DNA of 64,000 nucleotides from Paraflavisolibacter caeni (GTDB lineage Bacteria; Bacteroidota; Bacteroidia; Chitinophagales; Chitinophagaceae), in NCBI RefSeq assembly GCF_025628885.1, contig NZ_JAOTIF010000001.1, positions 620,001-684,000 on the forward strand. The letters run 5' to 3'. How positions within the stretch are numbered: position 1 is the first letter of the stretch; each line of letters opens with the position of its first letter. Made by a program: the position numbers and the translations under genes. Below, piece by piece: positions 28,847-37,901 of the stretch. A model generated the notes under the pieces. It saw nothing but the letters and a program-made list of their open reading frames with translations. It did not search any database and had not been told where the DNA came from.

Positions 28847-29788
28847 ATGACCCTGACGCAATTAGAATATATTATTTCGGTTGACAATACGCGTCACTTT
28901 GCAAAAGCTGCGGCTCAATGTTTTGTTACACAACCAACTTTGAGCATGCAGATCCAAAAGCTGGAAGAGGAATTGGGGGTGCAGATTTTTGATCGTAGCA
29001 AGCAGCCGGTGGTACCCACTCAGGCTGGTGCTGAAATCATTGCACAGGCAAGAAAAGCCGTTGCAGAATGTAATGGCGTACTGGAAGTGGTGCAAACACA
29101 GAAAGGGATTTTGCATGGTCAGCTACAGGTAGGGATTATTCCTACATTGGCCCCCTATTTATTGCCTCTGTTTATTCCTGCTTTCACTCAAAAATACCTT
29201 CAGGTTAAACTGGTGGTGAATGAGTTGACTACCGACCTGATCATTGCACGGTTGCGGGAAGGCCGTATTGATGCAGGGATCCTGGTGACCCCTTTACAGG
29301 AAATGGGTATCAATGAAGACCCTATGTTTTATGAAGAGCTGGTAGCATATGTTTCCAAAGACAATGCAGCATATAAGAAAAGCTATGTGTTACCTACTGA
29401 TATTGATCCAAATAAATTGTGGTTACTCGAAGAGGGGCACTGCTTTCGTTCGCAAATTGTCAATCTTTGTCAATTACGTAAAAGCAGTAAAGAAGGCAGC
29501 CATTTCGAATATGAGGCCGGCAGCATAGAAACCCTGAGGCGCTTGGTAGATACCAACGACGGCATTACCATTATTCCCGAATTGGCAACACTGGATATGA
29601 GTCCTAAACAGCAAAAGCATTTACGGTATTTTAAAGCGCCGGCTCCAGTAAGGGAAGTGAGCATTGCAACGCACCGGAATTATGTGAAGCGCCGGTTAGT
29701 GCAGGCGCTCAAAAAAGAAATACTCGCCGCAATTCCTGAAAAGGTTAAATCGAACCAAAAGAGAAAGGTGGTGCCGATTGAAGAATAG
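28847..29788 (+). CDS. oxyR: OxyR, LysR-family peroxide sensor
   Basis: The protein has 313 residues. The N-terminal winged helix is typical (MTLTQLEYIISVDNTRHFAKAA, QPTLSMQIQKLEEELG). The regulatory half has the OxyR signature LLEEGHCFRSQIVNLC, with Cys at positions 199 and 208, the same numbers as the disulfide-forming pair of E. coli OxyR. It is therefore expected to sense hydrogen peroxide and switch on catalase, peroxiredoxin and Dps genes. None of those is adjacent; the nearest plausible partner is the ferritin at 31103. A good promoter lies about 95 bases upstream. The C-terminal KSNQKRKVVPIEE extension is short and basic. Confidence 0.95.
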   Translation: MTLTQLEYIISVDNTRHFAKAAAQCFVTQPTLSMQIQKLEEELGVQIFDRSKQPVVPTQAGAEIIAQARKAVAECNGVLEVVQTQKGILHGQLQVGIIPTLAPYLLPLFIPAFTQKYLQVKLVVNELTTDLIIARLREGRIDAGILVTPLQEMGINEDPMFYEELVAYVSKDNAAYKKSYVLPTDIDPNKLWLLEEGHCFRSQIVNLCQLRKSSKEGSHFEYEAGSIETLRRLVDTNDGITIIPELATLDMSPKQQKHLRYFKAPAPVREVSIATHRNYVKRRLVQALKKEILAAIPEKVKSNQKRKVVPIEE

Positions 29789-29827
29789 ATGGCAGATGAG
29801 CAATTCTTAAATGATCGTCTGCCATCT
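29787..29827. terminator. Inverted repeat between oxyR and convergent lipoprotein gene
   Basis: A 10-bp perfect stem AGATGGCAGA/TCTGCCATCT (arms 29787-29796 and 29818-29827) starts inside the oxyR stop codon. No T-run follows, so it is a weak terminator candidate for the convergent pair. Confidence 0.5.
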
Positions 29828-29835
29828 GTCATCGC

Positions 29836-30984
29836 CTATTGATAGCGCAAGTAATAGTTTTTCAGTCGTAGGGATAAATTGTCTTCGATTTGGCGGAAGA
29901 TATTTTCAACAATAGCTTCAGGGGCCGGTGGAGTATTGGGTTTTCGGTTGATGAGGGCTTTGTCATTATCACTTAATGCTCTTTCATCACCCGTATAAGT
30001 TGCAAACTCCGTATTCCAGCGATGCTCGCCTATAAAAGTGTCGGACCAAAAGATCTTTCCATTCTCATCTCTGGCGGTAACAAAAAGATCTCCATTGGAA
30101 ACCAGTATTCTGTTGATTACATTGATGGTTGCGTAAACTTTAGTGTATTCTTTAACGATAGAGTCTTTCCTGTACACAATTTCTTTTGACACAACTTCTT
30201 TTGAAACCTGGCGAGACTGCTGCTGGTCAATGGGTTGACCTATGTTGATGCGTCCTAACCGCATTTCCAGTACTTCGTCGGGCCTGAAAGCCCCACTACG
30301 GGTATCCAGTGTGCTGTAAAATTTTACAAAGTTGTCATTGGAGCGTAAATTCAGATTCCTGATCAACTGATCCTGGAAGTTACGCATCTGGAATGAGCTA
30401 TTATTATAATAATAATTGCCATTAATGGCATCAATTGGTAATACAACTACTCTTACCAGTGCAGATTCATAAGAAAGCTGGACTTGTTTTTGGATATCAA
30501 TATCATCTGGCTTGAAATAAAGAGCTGACCTGAATTCATGATAAGCTTCCCGGAAACCGATTTTTGTTCCATCATCCAGCCATTTTAACCCCTTTTCATA
30601 ATGCGCATCGGCTGCCTTATCCCTGTAGGTTTCAATATAGCTGGAATAATCCCGCGCATGCACAGCTGCTGATGAAGAAGGATATTGCCTGATCATGTTG
30701 TACAATCGCTGCAGCGAATTGTATTCATTGAACATTTGTTCCCATTTCCTGTCGCTGCTGCTATTGGATAAAATGCGGATCTGCTCCTCGTGGCGTTCAA
30801 CAGCAAATTTATAGGAGCTCTGAAGCAGCTCTTTAGCTTCCCGGTCACCAGGATCCTTTTGCAATTTTCTGATGGATCGCTCTATAGCATTTTCATAATC
30901 ACCCTGTTCATAAGCTTTGCTGGCAGATTTGCAGGAATAGAAAAATGGCAGGCAAAGAAGAAAGAATGTATAAAGTTTTGTCAT
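29836..30984 (-). CDS. TPR-like lipoprotein of unknown function
   Basis: The protein has 382 residues from the ATG at 30984 (MTKLYTFFLLCLPFFYSCKS); a TTG 27 bases upstream is rejected because the lipoprotein signal starts at the ATG. After Cys17 come helices with TPR character (SKAYEQGDYENAIERSIRKL, YEKGLKWLDDGTKIGFREAY). A beta-rich C-terminal domain follows (ALVRVVVLPIDAINGNYYY, YTKVYATINVINRILVSNG, DENGKIFWSDTFIGEHRW) and the protein ends LRLKNYYLRYQ. I do not recognise a named family. Its layout suggests an outer-membrane-anchored scaffold. It diverges from ferritin. Confidence 0.8.
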   Translation of the reverse strand: MTKLYTFFLLCLPFFYSCKSASKAYEQGDYENAIERSIRKLQKDPGDREAKELLQSSYKFAVERHEEQIRILSNSSSDRKWEQMFNEYNSLQRLYNMIRQYPSSSAAVHARDYSSYIETYRDKAADAHYEKGLKWLDDGTKIGFREAYHEFRSALYFKPDDIDIQKQVQLSYESALVRVVVLPIDAINGNYYYNNSSFQMRNFQDQLIRNLNLRSNDNFVKFYSTLDTRSGAFRPDEVLEMRLGRINIGQPIDQQQSRQVSKEVVSKEIVYRKDSIVKEYTKVYATINVINRILVSNGDLFVTARDENGKIFWSDTFIGEHRWNTEFATYTGDERALSDNDKALINRKPNTPPAPEAIVENIFRQIEDNLSLRLKNYYLRYQ

Positions 30985-31102
30985 AGTCCTGGCTTTATTG
31001 GTTAGAGGCAAAGCAACGTCAAAAAGTTACATGAACAAATTTTCTTTAAAATAAACTTAACAAAGAGAGCAGGAATGCGTAAATTTCAAGAAACCTCTGT
31101 TT

Positions 31103-31621
31103 ATGATCTCATCAAAAATCGAAAGTGCTTTGAACCGGCAGATTGACCTGGAGGGGTATGCTTCTATGTATTATATAGCCATGGCCTCCTGGTGCCAGGT
31201 TAAAGGTTATAATGGCGTTGCTGCATTTTTATATCATCATTCCGATGAAGAACGGATGCACATGTTGAAGCTTTTTCATTATATCAATGATCGCGGCGGC
31301 CATGGGCTCGTGCCTGCTTTTGCTGCTCCGCAGAATGATTTTCAGGGCATCCAGGAAATCTTTGATATCGTTCTATCCCATGAAATCAAAGTTTCTAATG
31401 AAATCAATGCCCTGGTAGAACTTTGTATCCAGGAAAAAGATTATACTACCCACAATTTCCTTCAATGGTATGTTGCAGAACAAATTGAAGAAGAAACCCT
31501 GGCCCGCAATATTTTAGATAAACTAAAGCTGATTGGGGACGATAAAGGAGGTATGTACCTGTTTGACAGGGATTTAGGCATGACAGGAAAAACTGGAAAG
31601 GCTAAAGGAAAAAAGCGGTGA
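31103..31621 (+). CDS. ftnA: Non-heme ferritin
   Basis: The protein has 172 residues, a four-helix ferritin that oxidises and stores iron as a 24-mer. The ferroxidase ligands fall at the standard bacterial positions: E17 (DLEGYASMYY), E50 and H53 (DEERMHM), and the later Glu/Gln set in SHEIKVSNEIN and AEQIEEETLARN. The tail GKTGKAKGKKR is an unusual Lys-rich extension of about 12 residues beyond the core. It ends 4 bases before the convergent kup gene, with no terminator between. An imperfect -7 (TAAATTTC) lies about 23 bases before the ATG. Confidence 0.95.
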   Translation: MISSKIESALNRQIDLEGYASMYYIAMASWCQVKGYNGVAAFLYHHSDEERMHMLKLFHYINDRGGHGLVPAFAAPQNDFQGIQEIFDIVLSHEIKVSNEINALVELCIQEKDYTTHNFLQWYVAEQIEEETLARNILDKLKLIGDDKGGMYLFDRDLGMTGKTGKAKGKKR

Positions 31622-31625
31622 GGTT

Positions 31626-33596
31626 TTAGCTTTCGATCCGCTTCAGTTTCAGGTTGGTAACGGGTGCCACGATCAGCGGGAACTTTTCTACGGTTACCGT
31701 ACTGACATCCAGTCCAAAGCCCCTTTCTTCTGAAAGACTGACATCCTTCAACCAGAAGTAAAGCTTCATGACCATGCGCTCAATGATCGGCAGGTCGTTA
31801 TCCTGGCTGAGGTATTTTTCCATGACAATAAAGGAGAAGTCTCCCACAATATTGCTGCGTTCCAGGCTTTCATAGCGACTGGTGATGTTTACTTCCCTGT
31901 TGGCCACCAGGTCTTCCACCACTTTGCGGAACATCAGGTTGATACGCGGTTCTATCCTGAAGCCTAATCTGAATTCCACGCGGATGATATCATTGGGAAT
32001 GATATGGTCCACCTTATATTCTGCAGTATAAGGATCATCCAGGGTGTCAACATGCACAAACCAGTAGATATCCGCCCTTTTGGGCTTTTTGTTCAGTATA
32101 GAATAGATGATCTTATGCTCAATTTCTTTGGGGTTGTCGGCACTGGTCAGGTACACCAGGTGGGTGGCATACTTGGGTACCGAGCGGTCGTTGCTCAACT
32201 CCTGGATCTTGGGAATATAGTGCTCCAGCCGTACAAACTCCACATAGCGGTTCTTGATCTTCCTTGCTTTATGCCAGGCATACATCACAACAAACATCAC
32301 CCCGCCCAGTAACACAGTGATGTAACCTCCGTGTGTGAACTTTTGCAGCAATCCAACCAGGAAGACCAGTTCTATAATTGTATAAGATATCAAAAATGTA
32401 TAAATATAAACTGGCTTCACCCGCTGCAATACCAGGAAGTTGGAAAACAGCATCGTGGTCATCAGCATGGTTACGATGATAGCCAGGCCATAAGCCGCTT
32501 CCATTCTTGATGAAGTTTGGAAGTAAAGAACAATGACTACGCAGCCGATATACATAAATAGGTTGAGGGAAGGAATGAACAACTGTCCCTTTTCTTCAGA
32601 TGGGTAGCGGATCTTGAACTTTGGCCAAAGGTTCAGTCGCATGGCTTCGCTGATCAGGGTAAAAGAACCTGAAATCATTGCCTGGCTGGCAATAATGGCT
32701 GCGCTCGTTGCAATGACCACTCCGATAATAATAAACCATTGAGGCATGAGGTCGTAAAAGGCATTAATTCCTATCTCATTTCTTATCTCATCTGTAATGG
32801 TTACTCCTTTATGATAGTGCAGCAAGGATGCTGCCTGGCCCAGGTAGTTGAGCAAAAGGCATATTTTGACAAAACCCCAGGATGTCCTGATATTGGCCCT
32901 TCCGCAGTGTCCAAGATCACTATAAAGGGCCTCTGCACCTGTAGTACAGAGAAAAACTGCCCCAATGATCCAGAGTGCATCCGGGTAGGTGGATACAAAG
33001 TTGACGGCATAGTGAGGGCTAAAGGCTCTAAAAATAGTAAGATCATCAGTAAGATGTACAACGCCCAAAACTGCCAGCATGGTGAACCAGATCATCATAA
33101 CCGGTCCAAATAATTTGCCTATGGAGGCTGTTCCAAATTGTTGCAGGAAAAAAAATAGGGTCAGGATGACTAAAACAATGTAAACAACATTTTCTTCAAT
33201 ATTATAGAAAGCTGGAAGTTCTTTAAGGCCCTCAACCGCAGAGGTAATAGAGATGGGAGGTGTAATCATTCCATCAGCAAGCAAGGCTGCGCCGCCAATC
33301 ATAGCTGGGATCACCAGCCACTTTCGTCGTCGGCGTACCAGGGCATACAGGGCGAATGTGCCACCTTCTCCACGGTTATCTGCTCTTAAAACCAGGAGTA
33401 CGTATTTGATCGTTGTTTGTAGGGTGATGGTCCAAATGATACAGGAAAGGCTGCCTATGATGAGTGGTTCAGATATGGTTCTGCCATAAATAATTGCATT
33501 AAAAACATATAAAGGCGAAGTTCCAATGTCGCCATAAATAATCCCCAAAGCCACTAATAATCCTGCAAGCGTCGCTCTTTTGGTTGAAACTTTCAC
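31626..33596 (-). CDS. kup: Kup-family potassium uptake permease
   Basis: The protein has 656 residues. The first 440 or so make twelve membrane helices of the KUP/HAK/KT type (GLLVALGIIYGDIGTSPLYV is the family start; ADGMITPPISITSAVEGL and LSCIIWTITLQTTIKYVLL follow). The last 200 residues are the cytoplasmic domain (YWFVHVDTLDDPYTAEY, GFRIEPRINLMFRKVVEDL). It imports K+ with protons. The start codon is GTG (33594-33596); no in-frame ATG precedes it and the family N-terminus begins here. It is convergent with ferritin and divergent from the gene at 33809. Confidence 0.95.
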   Translation of the reverse strand: MKVSTKRATLAGLLVALGIIYGDIGTSPLYVFNAIIYGRTISEPLIIGSLSCIIWTITLQTTIKYVLLVLRADNRGEGGTFALYALVRRRRKWLVIPAMIGGAALLADGMITPPISITSAVEGLKELPAFYNIEENVVYIVLVILTLFFFLQQFGTASIGKLFGPVMMIWFTMLAVLGVVHLTDDLTIFRAFSPHYAVNFVSTYPDALWIIGAVFLCTTGAEALYSDLGHCGRANIRTSWGFVKICLLLNYLGQAASLLHYHKGVTITDEIRNEIGINAFYDLMPQWFIIIGVVIATSAAIIASQAMISGSFTLISEAMRLNLWPKFKIRYPSEEKGQLFIPSLNLFMYIGCVVIVLYFQTSSRMEAAYGLAIIVTMLMTTMLFSNFLVLQRVKPVYIYTFLISYTIIELVFLVGLLQKFTHGGYITVLLGGVMFVVMYAWHKARKIKNRYVEFVRLEHYIPKIQELSNDRSVPKYATHLVYLTSADNPKEIEHKIIYSILNKKPKRADIYWFVHVDTLDDPYTAEYKVDHIIPNDIIRVEFRLGFRIEPRINLMFRKVVEDLVANREVNITSRYESLERSNIVGDFSFIVMEKYLSQDNDLPIIERMVMKLYFWLKDVSLSEERGFGLDVSTVTVEKFPLIVAPVTNLKLKRIES

Positions 33597-33808
33597 TATA
33601 TGCCGTTTATTAAGGGTGCAAAATAAATCCTCAAACTAATGTTAAATGTAATGCCAAACTTCAAAGATTCATATACCAACTTTAGACCAAGTATCCAAAA
33701 AGTAAAGGAAAAGTACAGCCGGTTCTGATATTATTCATGCAGCTTCTTCAAAATTTACACGTCTTATTAACAGCGCAACAATTAATTTTAAGCAGTTAAT
33801 TTTCTCCT

Positions 33809-35329
33809 ATGAAGTTTAATGGTCTTTTGTTTTTATTCTTTGTTTTTCTAATATCCGGTACCACTTTCGCCCAACGGATCATCTATTCTGAACCTGAGCG
33901 TGATGAGAGTCGCCGTATGAATTTTGAAGTGATTGGTAAGGTTTCCGGTAATTTTTTAGTTTATAAAAGTCTTAGCGGGAAAAATTATGTGAGTGTATAC
34001 GATAATGAAATGAAGCAGCTTGAAAAAGTACTCCATGATTATATCCCTTATGACAGGCTGATTAATATCGATTTTTTTTCTTACCCTGATTTCGCCTACA
34101 TGGTGTACCAATACCAACGTAAAAATGTTGTTTATTGTGACGCTGTTAAAGTAGATAAAAATGGAAAAAAGGCTTCAGAGGTTTATAAATTAGATACTTC
34201 TCATATTGGTTTTTCCAGTAGTGACCGTATTTATTCTGCCGTTAGCAGCGAGGACAAGAACAGTATTATGGTCTTTAAGATCAATTCCCGTAATAAATCT
34301 AATTATGTTGTAACTACTTTATTATATGACAAGGAATTGAATTTGAAAAAGAGAACTCAATTGAATATGCCTATGCAAGAGCGGGATGATTTCCTGGACA
34401 AATTCAACCTGGACAATGATGGCGACCTGGTATTTACCAAGTTTACCCGTAACAGCAATGATAATGTAGTGGAAACCAACCTTGTGCTGAAACCGGCAAT
34501 GGCTGATTCATTTACTACTGTTAAGGTGCCTCATGATAAGCTTTACCTGGATGAGCCGCATATTAAGGTAGATAATAATAACAAACGGTATTTCCTTACC
34601 TCTTTTTACTATAAGCAACGCCGTGGTAATGTTGAAGGATTTTATTTCTATAGCTGGGATAAACAATCCGGGCAGCCAGTGATGCAAAATGCAGTGAACT
34701 TTAGTGATGAGCTAAGGGCCGAAGCCAGGGGTGAGGCCTCGGTGAAAACTGCTTTTAATGATTATTTTATCCGTAATATCATTGTAAAAAGGGATGGTGG
34801 CTTTATTATAGGCAGTGAATCTTATTACACTACATCCCGCTTCAATAGTTGGAACCGCTGGAGTTACCTGTATGGGTATCCAATGAGTGCATATGATTAT
34901 TATTCCTATTCTTCACCTTATAACAGTTGGTGGTGGCGCAACCAGTATTACAACCGCGGACAGGCGATGCGCCATCATGCTGATAACATTACCGTTCTTT
35001 CTTTTGATAATACCGGCAAACTCGAGTGGAGCAATGTGATTCACAAGGGACAGTTTGATGATGAGTCAGACGATCGCATTTCCTATCAGATCCTGAATAC
35101 AGGGGGCCAGATCCATTTCCTCTACAACCAGGAAGAAAAAAGGACATTGCTGTTGAACGACTTGATACTTACTGCAGATGGTAAGATCAACCGTAATCCA
35201 ACATTAAAAAATCTGGATAAGGGGTATGAGTTTCTTGCCAAATATGGAAAACAGGTGAGCGGTCGGCAAATGATCATCCCCTGCTATTATCGTAATTACA
35301 TTTGCTTTGCTAAAGTGGAATTTAATTAA
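33809..35329 (+). CDS. Exported protein of unknown function, propeller-like
   Basis: The protein has 506 residues. A signal peptide (MKFNGLLFLFFVFLISGTTFAQ) is followed by a mature part without a recognised family signature. It has regularly spaced short hydrophobic strands, each followed by a polar turn (NFLVYKSLSGKNYVSVYD, RKNVVYCDAVKVDKNGKK, NSIMVFKINSRNKSNYVV), which suggests a beta-propeller. Residues about 335-390 form an extremely Tyr/Trp/Ser-rich segment (WSYLYGYPMSAYDYYSYSS), an unusual aromatic loop. The next gene starts 12 bases later, so they are an operon. Location is periplasm or outer membrane; no function is claimed. Confidence 0.75.
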   Translation: MKFNGLLFLFFVFLISGTTFAQRIIYSEPERDESRRMNFEVIGKVSGNFLVYKSLSGKNYVSVYDNEMKQLEKVLHDYIPYDRLINIDFFSYPDFAYMVYQYQRKNVVYCDAVKVDKNGKKASEVYKLDTSHIGFSSSDRIYSAVSSEDKNSIMVFKINSRNKSNYVVTTLLYDKELNLKKRTQLNMPMQERDDFLDKFNLDNDGDLVFTKFTRNSNDNVVETNLVLKPAMADSFTTVKVPHDKLYLDEPHIKVDNNNKRYFLTSFYYKQRRGNVEGFYFYSWDKQSGQPVMQNAVNFSDELRAEARGEASVKTAFNDYFIRNIIVKRDGGFIIGSESYYTTSRFNSWNRWSYLYGYPMSAYDYYSYSSPYNSWWWRNQYYNRGQAMRHHADNITVLSFDNTGKLEWSNVIHKGQFDDESDDRISYQILNTGGQIHFLYNQEEKRTLLLNDLILTADGKINRNPTLKNLDKGYEFLAKYGKQVSGRQMIIPCYYRNYICFAKVEFN

Positions 35330-35341
35330 TAGCATTGCCGC

Positions 35342-36334
35342 GTGATTGCACTTTTCAAACAAAAATCGCCTGCAAATGTTGCAGTGCTGTTCATTTTCGG
35401 ATTACTGATCAAAATACCCCTGTTCCTGTATTCTGTACCGCTACAGGCAACAGCAACTGACGGTGGTTTATACCCTTATTTTTCTTCCCTTCTGGGGCTT
35501 ACGGAAAGCAACAGTTCGGCATCTGCCTTTGTTGCCTTCCTTATTTTATATGTACAGGCGCTGATGCTGAATCATTATGTGAATGAATACAGGATGACCA
35601 CGCATCAAACTTTTTTGCCTGCAATGGCTTATTTACTGGTCACTTCGCTCTTACCTGAATGGAGCTATCTTTCTCCTCAATTGGTAGCAGCAACGCTCAT
35701 CATCTGGGCTTTCGGAAAACTTTTCAGGTTGTACAACCAACAGGCTGCAAAGGGTATTGTTTATAATATAGGTCTCATTGTTGGCTTTAGTTCTTTTATT
35801 TTCTTCCCCTCCGCAGCTTTTTTGCTTACGCTTTGCCTTGGAATGGCTATACTGAAGCCCTTTCGTTTTAATGAGCTGGTATTGATGCTTATTGGGGCAT
35901 TGACACCTTATTATTTTTACGCTGTTTATTTATTCCTGGTCGATCAACTGACTCCTGACCGCATAATTCCAAATGTGACAATTGGTCTGCCCGACATGCG
36001 GATGTCTGCCTCGATCATTATTGTTGCGATCTTGCTATTTGTGCCCTTCTTTGTAGGAGCAGCTTACATCAGGGGACATTTGCGCAGAATGCTGATCCAG
36101 GTACGTAAGAACTGGACCTTGCTGGTTCTTTACTTGATCACTGCTATGGCAATACCCTTTATAAATGCAGACAATCGCCTGCATAACTGGTTGTTTATGA
36201 CCGCGCCCTTTGCTGCTTTTCATTCAAGTGCCTACCTGTACCCCAAAAAAAGGTGGATATCCCTGGGAATCTTTTTTGCAACTGTTGCCTTCATCCTGGT
36301 AATGCAGTTTGTAAAATTGGGGTGGAAGGTTTAA
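35342..36334 (+). CDS. DUF6427-family integral membrane protein
   Basis: The protein has 330 residues with a GTG start, chosen because the family N-terminus MIALFKQKSPANVAVLFIFG begins there. About nine or ten hydrophobic segments follow (FGLLIKIPLFLYSVP, VAFLILYVQALMLNHYVN, FVPFFVGAAYIRGHL). Family members are Bacteroidota-specific membrane proteins of unknown role. It lies 12 bases after the exported protein gene and 120 bases before purQ; a link to purine synthesis is not implied because purQ has its own -7 element. Confidence 0.8.
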   Translation: MIALFKQKSPANVAVLFIFGLLIKIPLFLYSVPLQATATDGGLYPYFSSLLGLTESNSSASAFVAFLILYVQALMLNHYVNEYRMTTHQTFLPAMAYLLVTSLLPEWSYLSPQLVAATLIIWAFGKLFRLYNQQAAKGIVYNIGLIVGFSSFIFFPSAAFLLTLCLGMAILKPFRFNELVLMLIGALTPYYFYAVYLFLVDQLTPDRIIPNVTIGLPDMRMSASIIIVAILLFVPFFVGAAYIRGHLRRMLIQVRKNWTLLVLYLITAMAIPFINADNRLHNWLFMTAPFAAFHSSAYLYPKKRWISLGIFFATVAFILVMQFVKLGWKV

Positions 36335-36429
36335 GCAACTTTACGGCACTGGTAAACTAGTATTGGAAGAGAAACTAAACTTTTTGAAGCCTTTATCATA
36401 GAAGCTCGGGAACTCTTGAGACTGTGAAC

Positions 36430-36437
36430 TATCTTTG
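36430..36437 (+). promoter_or_regulatory. -7 element (TATCTTTG) of purQ
   Basis: An exact TAnnTTTG match, 17 bases before the purQ ATG. No correctly spaced -33 TTTG was seen. Confidence 0.45.
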
Positions 36438-36454
36438 CGGCTCAATTCACTATT

Positions 36455-37129
36455 ATGAAATTTGGCGTTGTAGTTTTCCCGGGCTCAAATTGCGATAGGG
36501 ATATTCATGAAGCTCTGCAAATAGACCTGAAACAGAAGTCAGAAATGCTGTGGCATAAAAACAGTGATCTTGCCGGTTTTACTACCGAAGATTGCATTGT
36601 TTTGCCTGGAGGCTTTTCTTATGGCGATTACCTTCGTACAGGCGCCATTGCACGTTTCAGCCCTATTATGCAAAGCGTTATTGATTTTGCGCAAAGAGGA
36701 GGCAAGGTATTAGGTATTTGCAATGGTTTCCAGATTTTGTGCGAGTCGCACCTGCTGCCTGGTGCTTTATTACGAAATGCCCACCAGAAGTTTGTTTGTA
36801 GGAACGTTTTTATAAAAGATGCTGACAGCGAAATTTACAAGATCCCTGTAGCCCATGGAGAAGGTCGGTACTATGCTGATGAACAGACCTTAAATCAATT
36901 GGAAGCAAATGGCCAGGTGCTGCTGAAATATTGCGATGAGGAAGGAAATGAAACGGAAGAAGCGAACCCTAATGGTTCTGTACGCAATATTGCCGGTATC
37001 TGTAATGCTGAAAGGAATGTTATTGGTATGATGCCCCACCCGGAAAGAGCATGTTCTTCTGCTCTGCACAATACAGATGGCCGCAAGCTTTTTAACAAGT
37101 TGTTTTCGCTGGTTCTGGAAACGGCATAA
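36455..37129 (+). CDS. purQ: Phosphoribosylformylglycinamidine synthase, glutaminase subunit PurQ
   Basis: The protein has 224 residues, a class I glutamine amidotransferase. The sequence shows FPGSNCDRDI at the start, GGFSYGDYLR, the nucleophile Cys in LGICNGFQIL (C89), HGEGRY, and the His/Glu pair in MMPHPERA. It supplies ammonia to PurL for the fourth step of purine synthesis. The existence of a separate PurQ implies the small PurL plus PurS type of enzyme elsewhere in the genome; neither is in this window. A strong hairpin terminator follows. Confidence 0.96.
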   Translation: MKFGVVVFPGSNCDRDIHEALQIDLKQKSEMLWHKNSDLAGFTTEDCIVLPGGFSYGDYLRTGAIARFSPIMQSVIDFAQRGGKVLGICNGFQILCESHLLPGALLRNAHQKFVCRNVFIKDADSEIYKIPVAHGEGRYYADEQTLNQLEANGQVLLKYCDEEGNETEEANPNGSVRNIAGICNAERNVIGMMPHPERACSSALHNTDGRKLFNKLFSLVLETA

Positions 37130-37163
37130 TATATCCTGTAAACCGGCATATATCTAAATAATT

Positions 37164-37218
37164 AAAATGAAGTTGCTGTGTCCAATGATGGTTCATGGCA
37201 ACTTCATTTTGCATTTTT
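37164..37218 (+). terminator. Terminator after purQ
   Basis: A 13-bp perfect stem (arms 37164-37176 AAAATGAAGTTGC and 37198-37210) with a 21-base loop, followed by GCATTTTTAT. Confidence 0.8.
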
Positions 37219-37300
37219 ATAATTGGCTGATTATTGGCTTTTATCGTTTTACTTTAACATGATAAAAGCATTCAATTCAGGAAATTTGTAAGGCAAAAAG

Positions 37301-37759
37301 ATGTATTCTATGCGGAAAATATTTGTAATTGCTTCATTATTATTTGGTAGTTTATCCTTTGCCCAACAATCACCTGTATCCTGGGCTTTCAGCTCTAAGA
37401 AGATCAGTCCCACAATTTACGAGATCCATTTAACTGCAAGTATTCTTCCGGGTTGGCACTTGTATTCTCAAAATCAACCAGATGATGCCATTGCGGTACC
37501 CACTTCTTTTTCATTTTCGAAAAACCCACTGTTGCAGTTTGACGGTGCTGTCAAAGAAGTAGGTAAACTGGAAAAGTTCAGAGACGAAAAGCTGGATGTC
37601 TCTGCAAATCAATACAGCCAGAAAGTGAATTTCATTCAAAAAGTAACTGTTAAAGGAAAGGCTAAAACTGCTGTAGCCGGCAAGCTTGAGTTCCAAACCT
37701 GCGATGATAAAAAATGCCTTCCTCCCAAAACTGTGAACTTTACAGTAGCGTTAAATTAA
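37301..37759 (+). CDS. Free-standing DsbD-alpha-type thiol-redox domain, secreted
   Basis: The protein has 152 residues. A signal peptide (MRKIFVIASLLFGSLSFAQ; the ATG at 37310 is as likely as 37301) is followed by a single immunoglobulin-like domain that aligns with the N-terminal domain of DsbD: PVSWAFSSKKISPTIYEI, PGWHLYSQNQPDD, and the redox motif TCDDKKCLPP with Cys 134 and 139, then KTVNFTVAL. In E. coli DsbD the equivalent pair hands electrons to periplasmic partners. The gene has its own perfect terminator, so it is a separate unit from the thioredoxin-ApbE operon that follows, but it matches the N-terminal domain of the DsbD at 40808, where the Cys pair is missing. Confidence 0.82.
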   Translation: MYSMRKIFVIASLLFGSLSFAQQSPVSWAFSSKKISPTIYEIHLTASILPGWHLYSQNQPDDAIAVPTSFSFSKNPLLQFDGAVKEVGKLEKFRDEKLDVSANQYSQKVNFIQKVTVKGKAKTAVAGKLEFQTCDDKKCLPPKTVNFTVALN

Positions 37760-37814
37760 TCTTAACGCGCTACATTTTTTGGAACCATCAGAAAATAAAT
37801 GTTGTTCCTCTCCG

Positions 37815-37856
37815 TTCTCATTAAAGCATAAGCTTATGCTTTAATGAGAATTTTTA
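37815..37856 (+). terminator. Terminator after DsbD-alpha gene
   Basis: A 36-base perfect palindrome (37815-37850, centre AAGCTT) followed by TTTTTATATT. Confidence 0.88.
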
Positions 37857-37901
37857 TATTGTATTGTCTTTCCCTTCATAACCATAAATAACTAAATTTC
37901 C

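Noticed and set aside
33597-33808. Possible riboswitch in the kup/33809 divergent gap
   Set aside because: Only 212 bases of AT-rich sequence with no conserved aptamer-like hairpins; no c-di-AMP (ydaO) motif seen.
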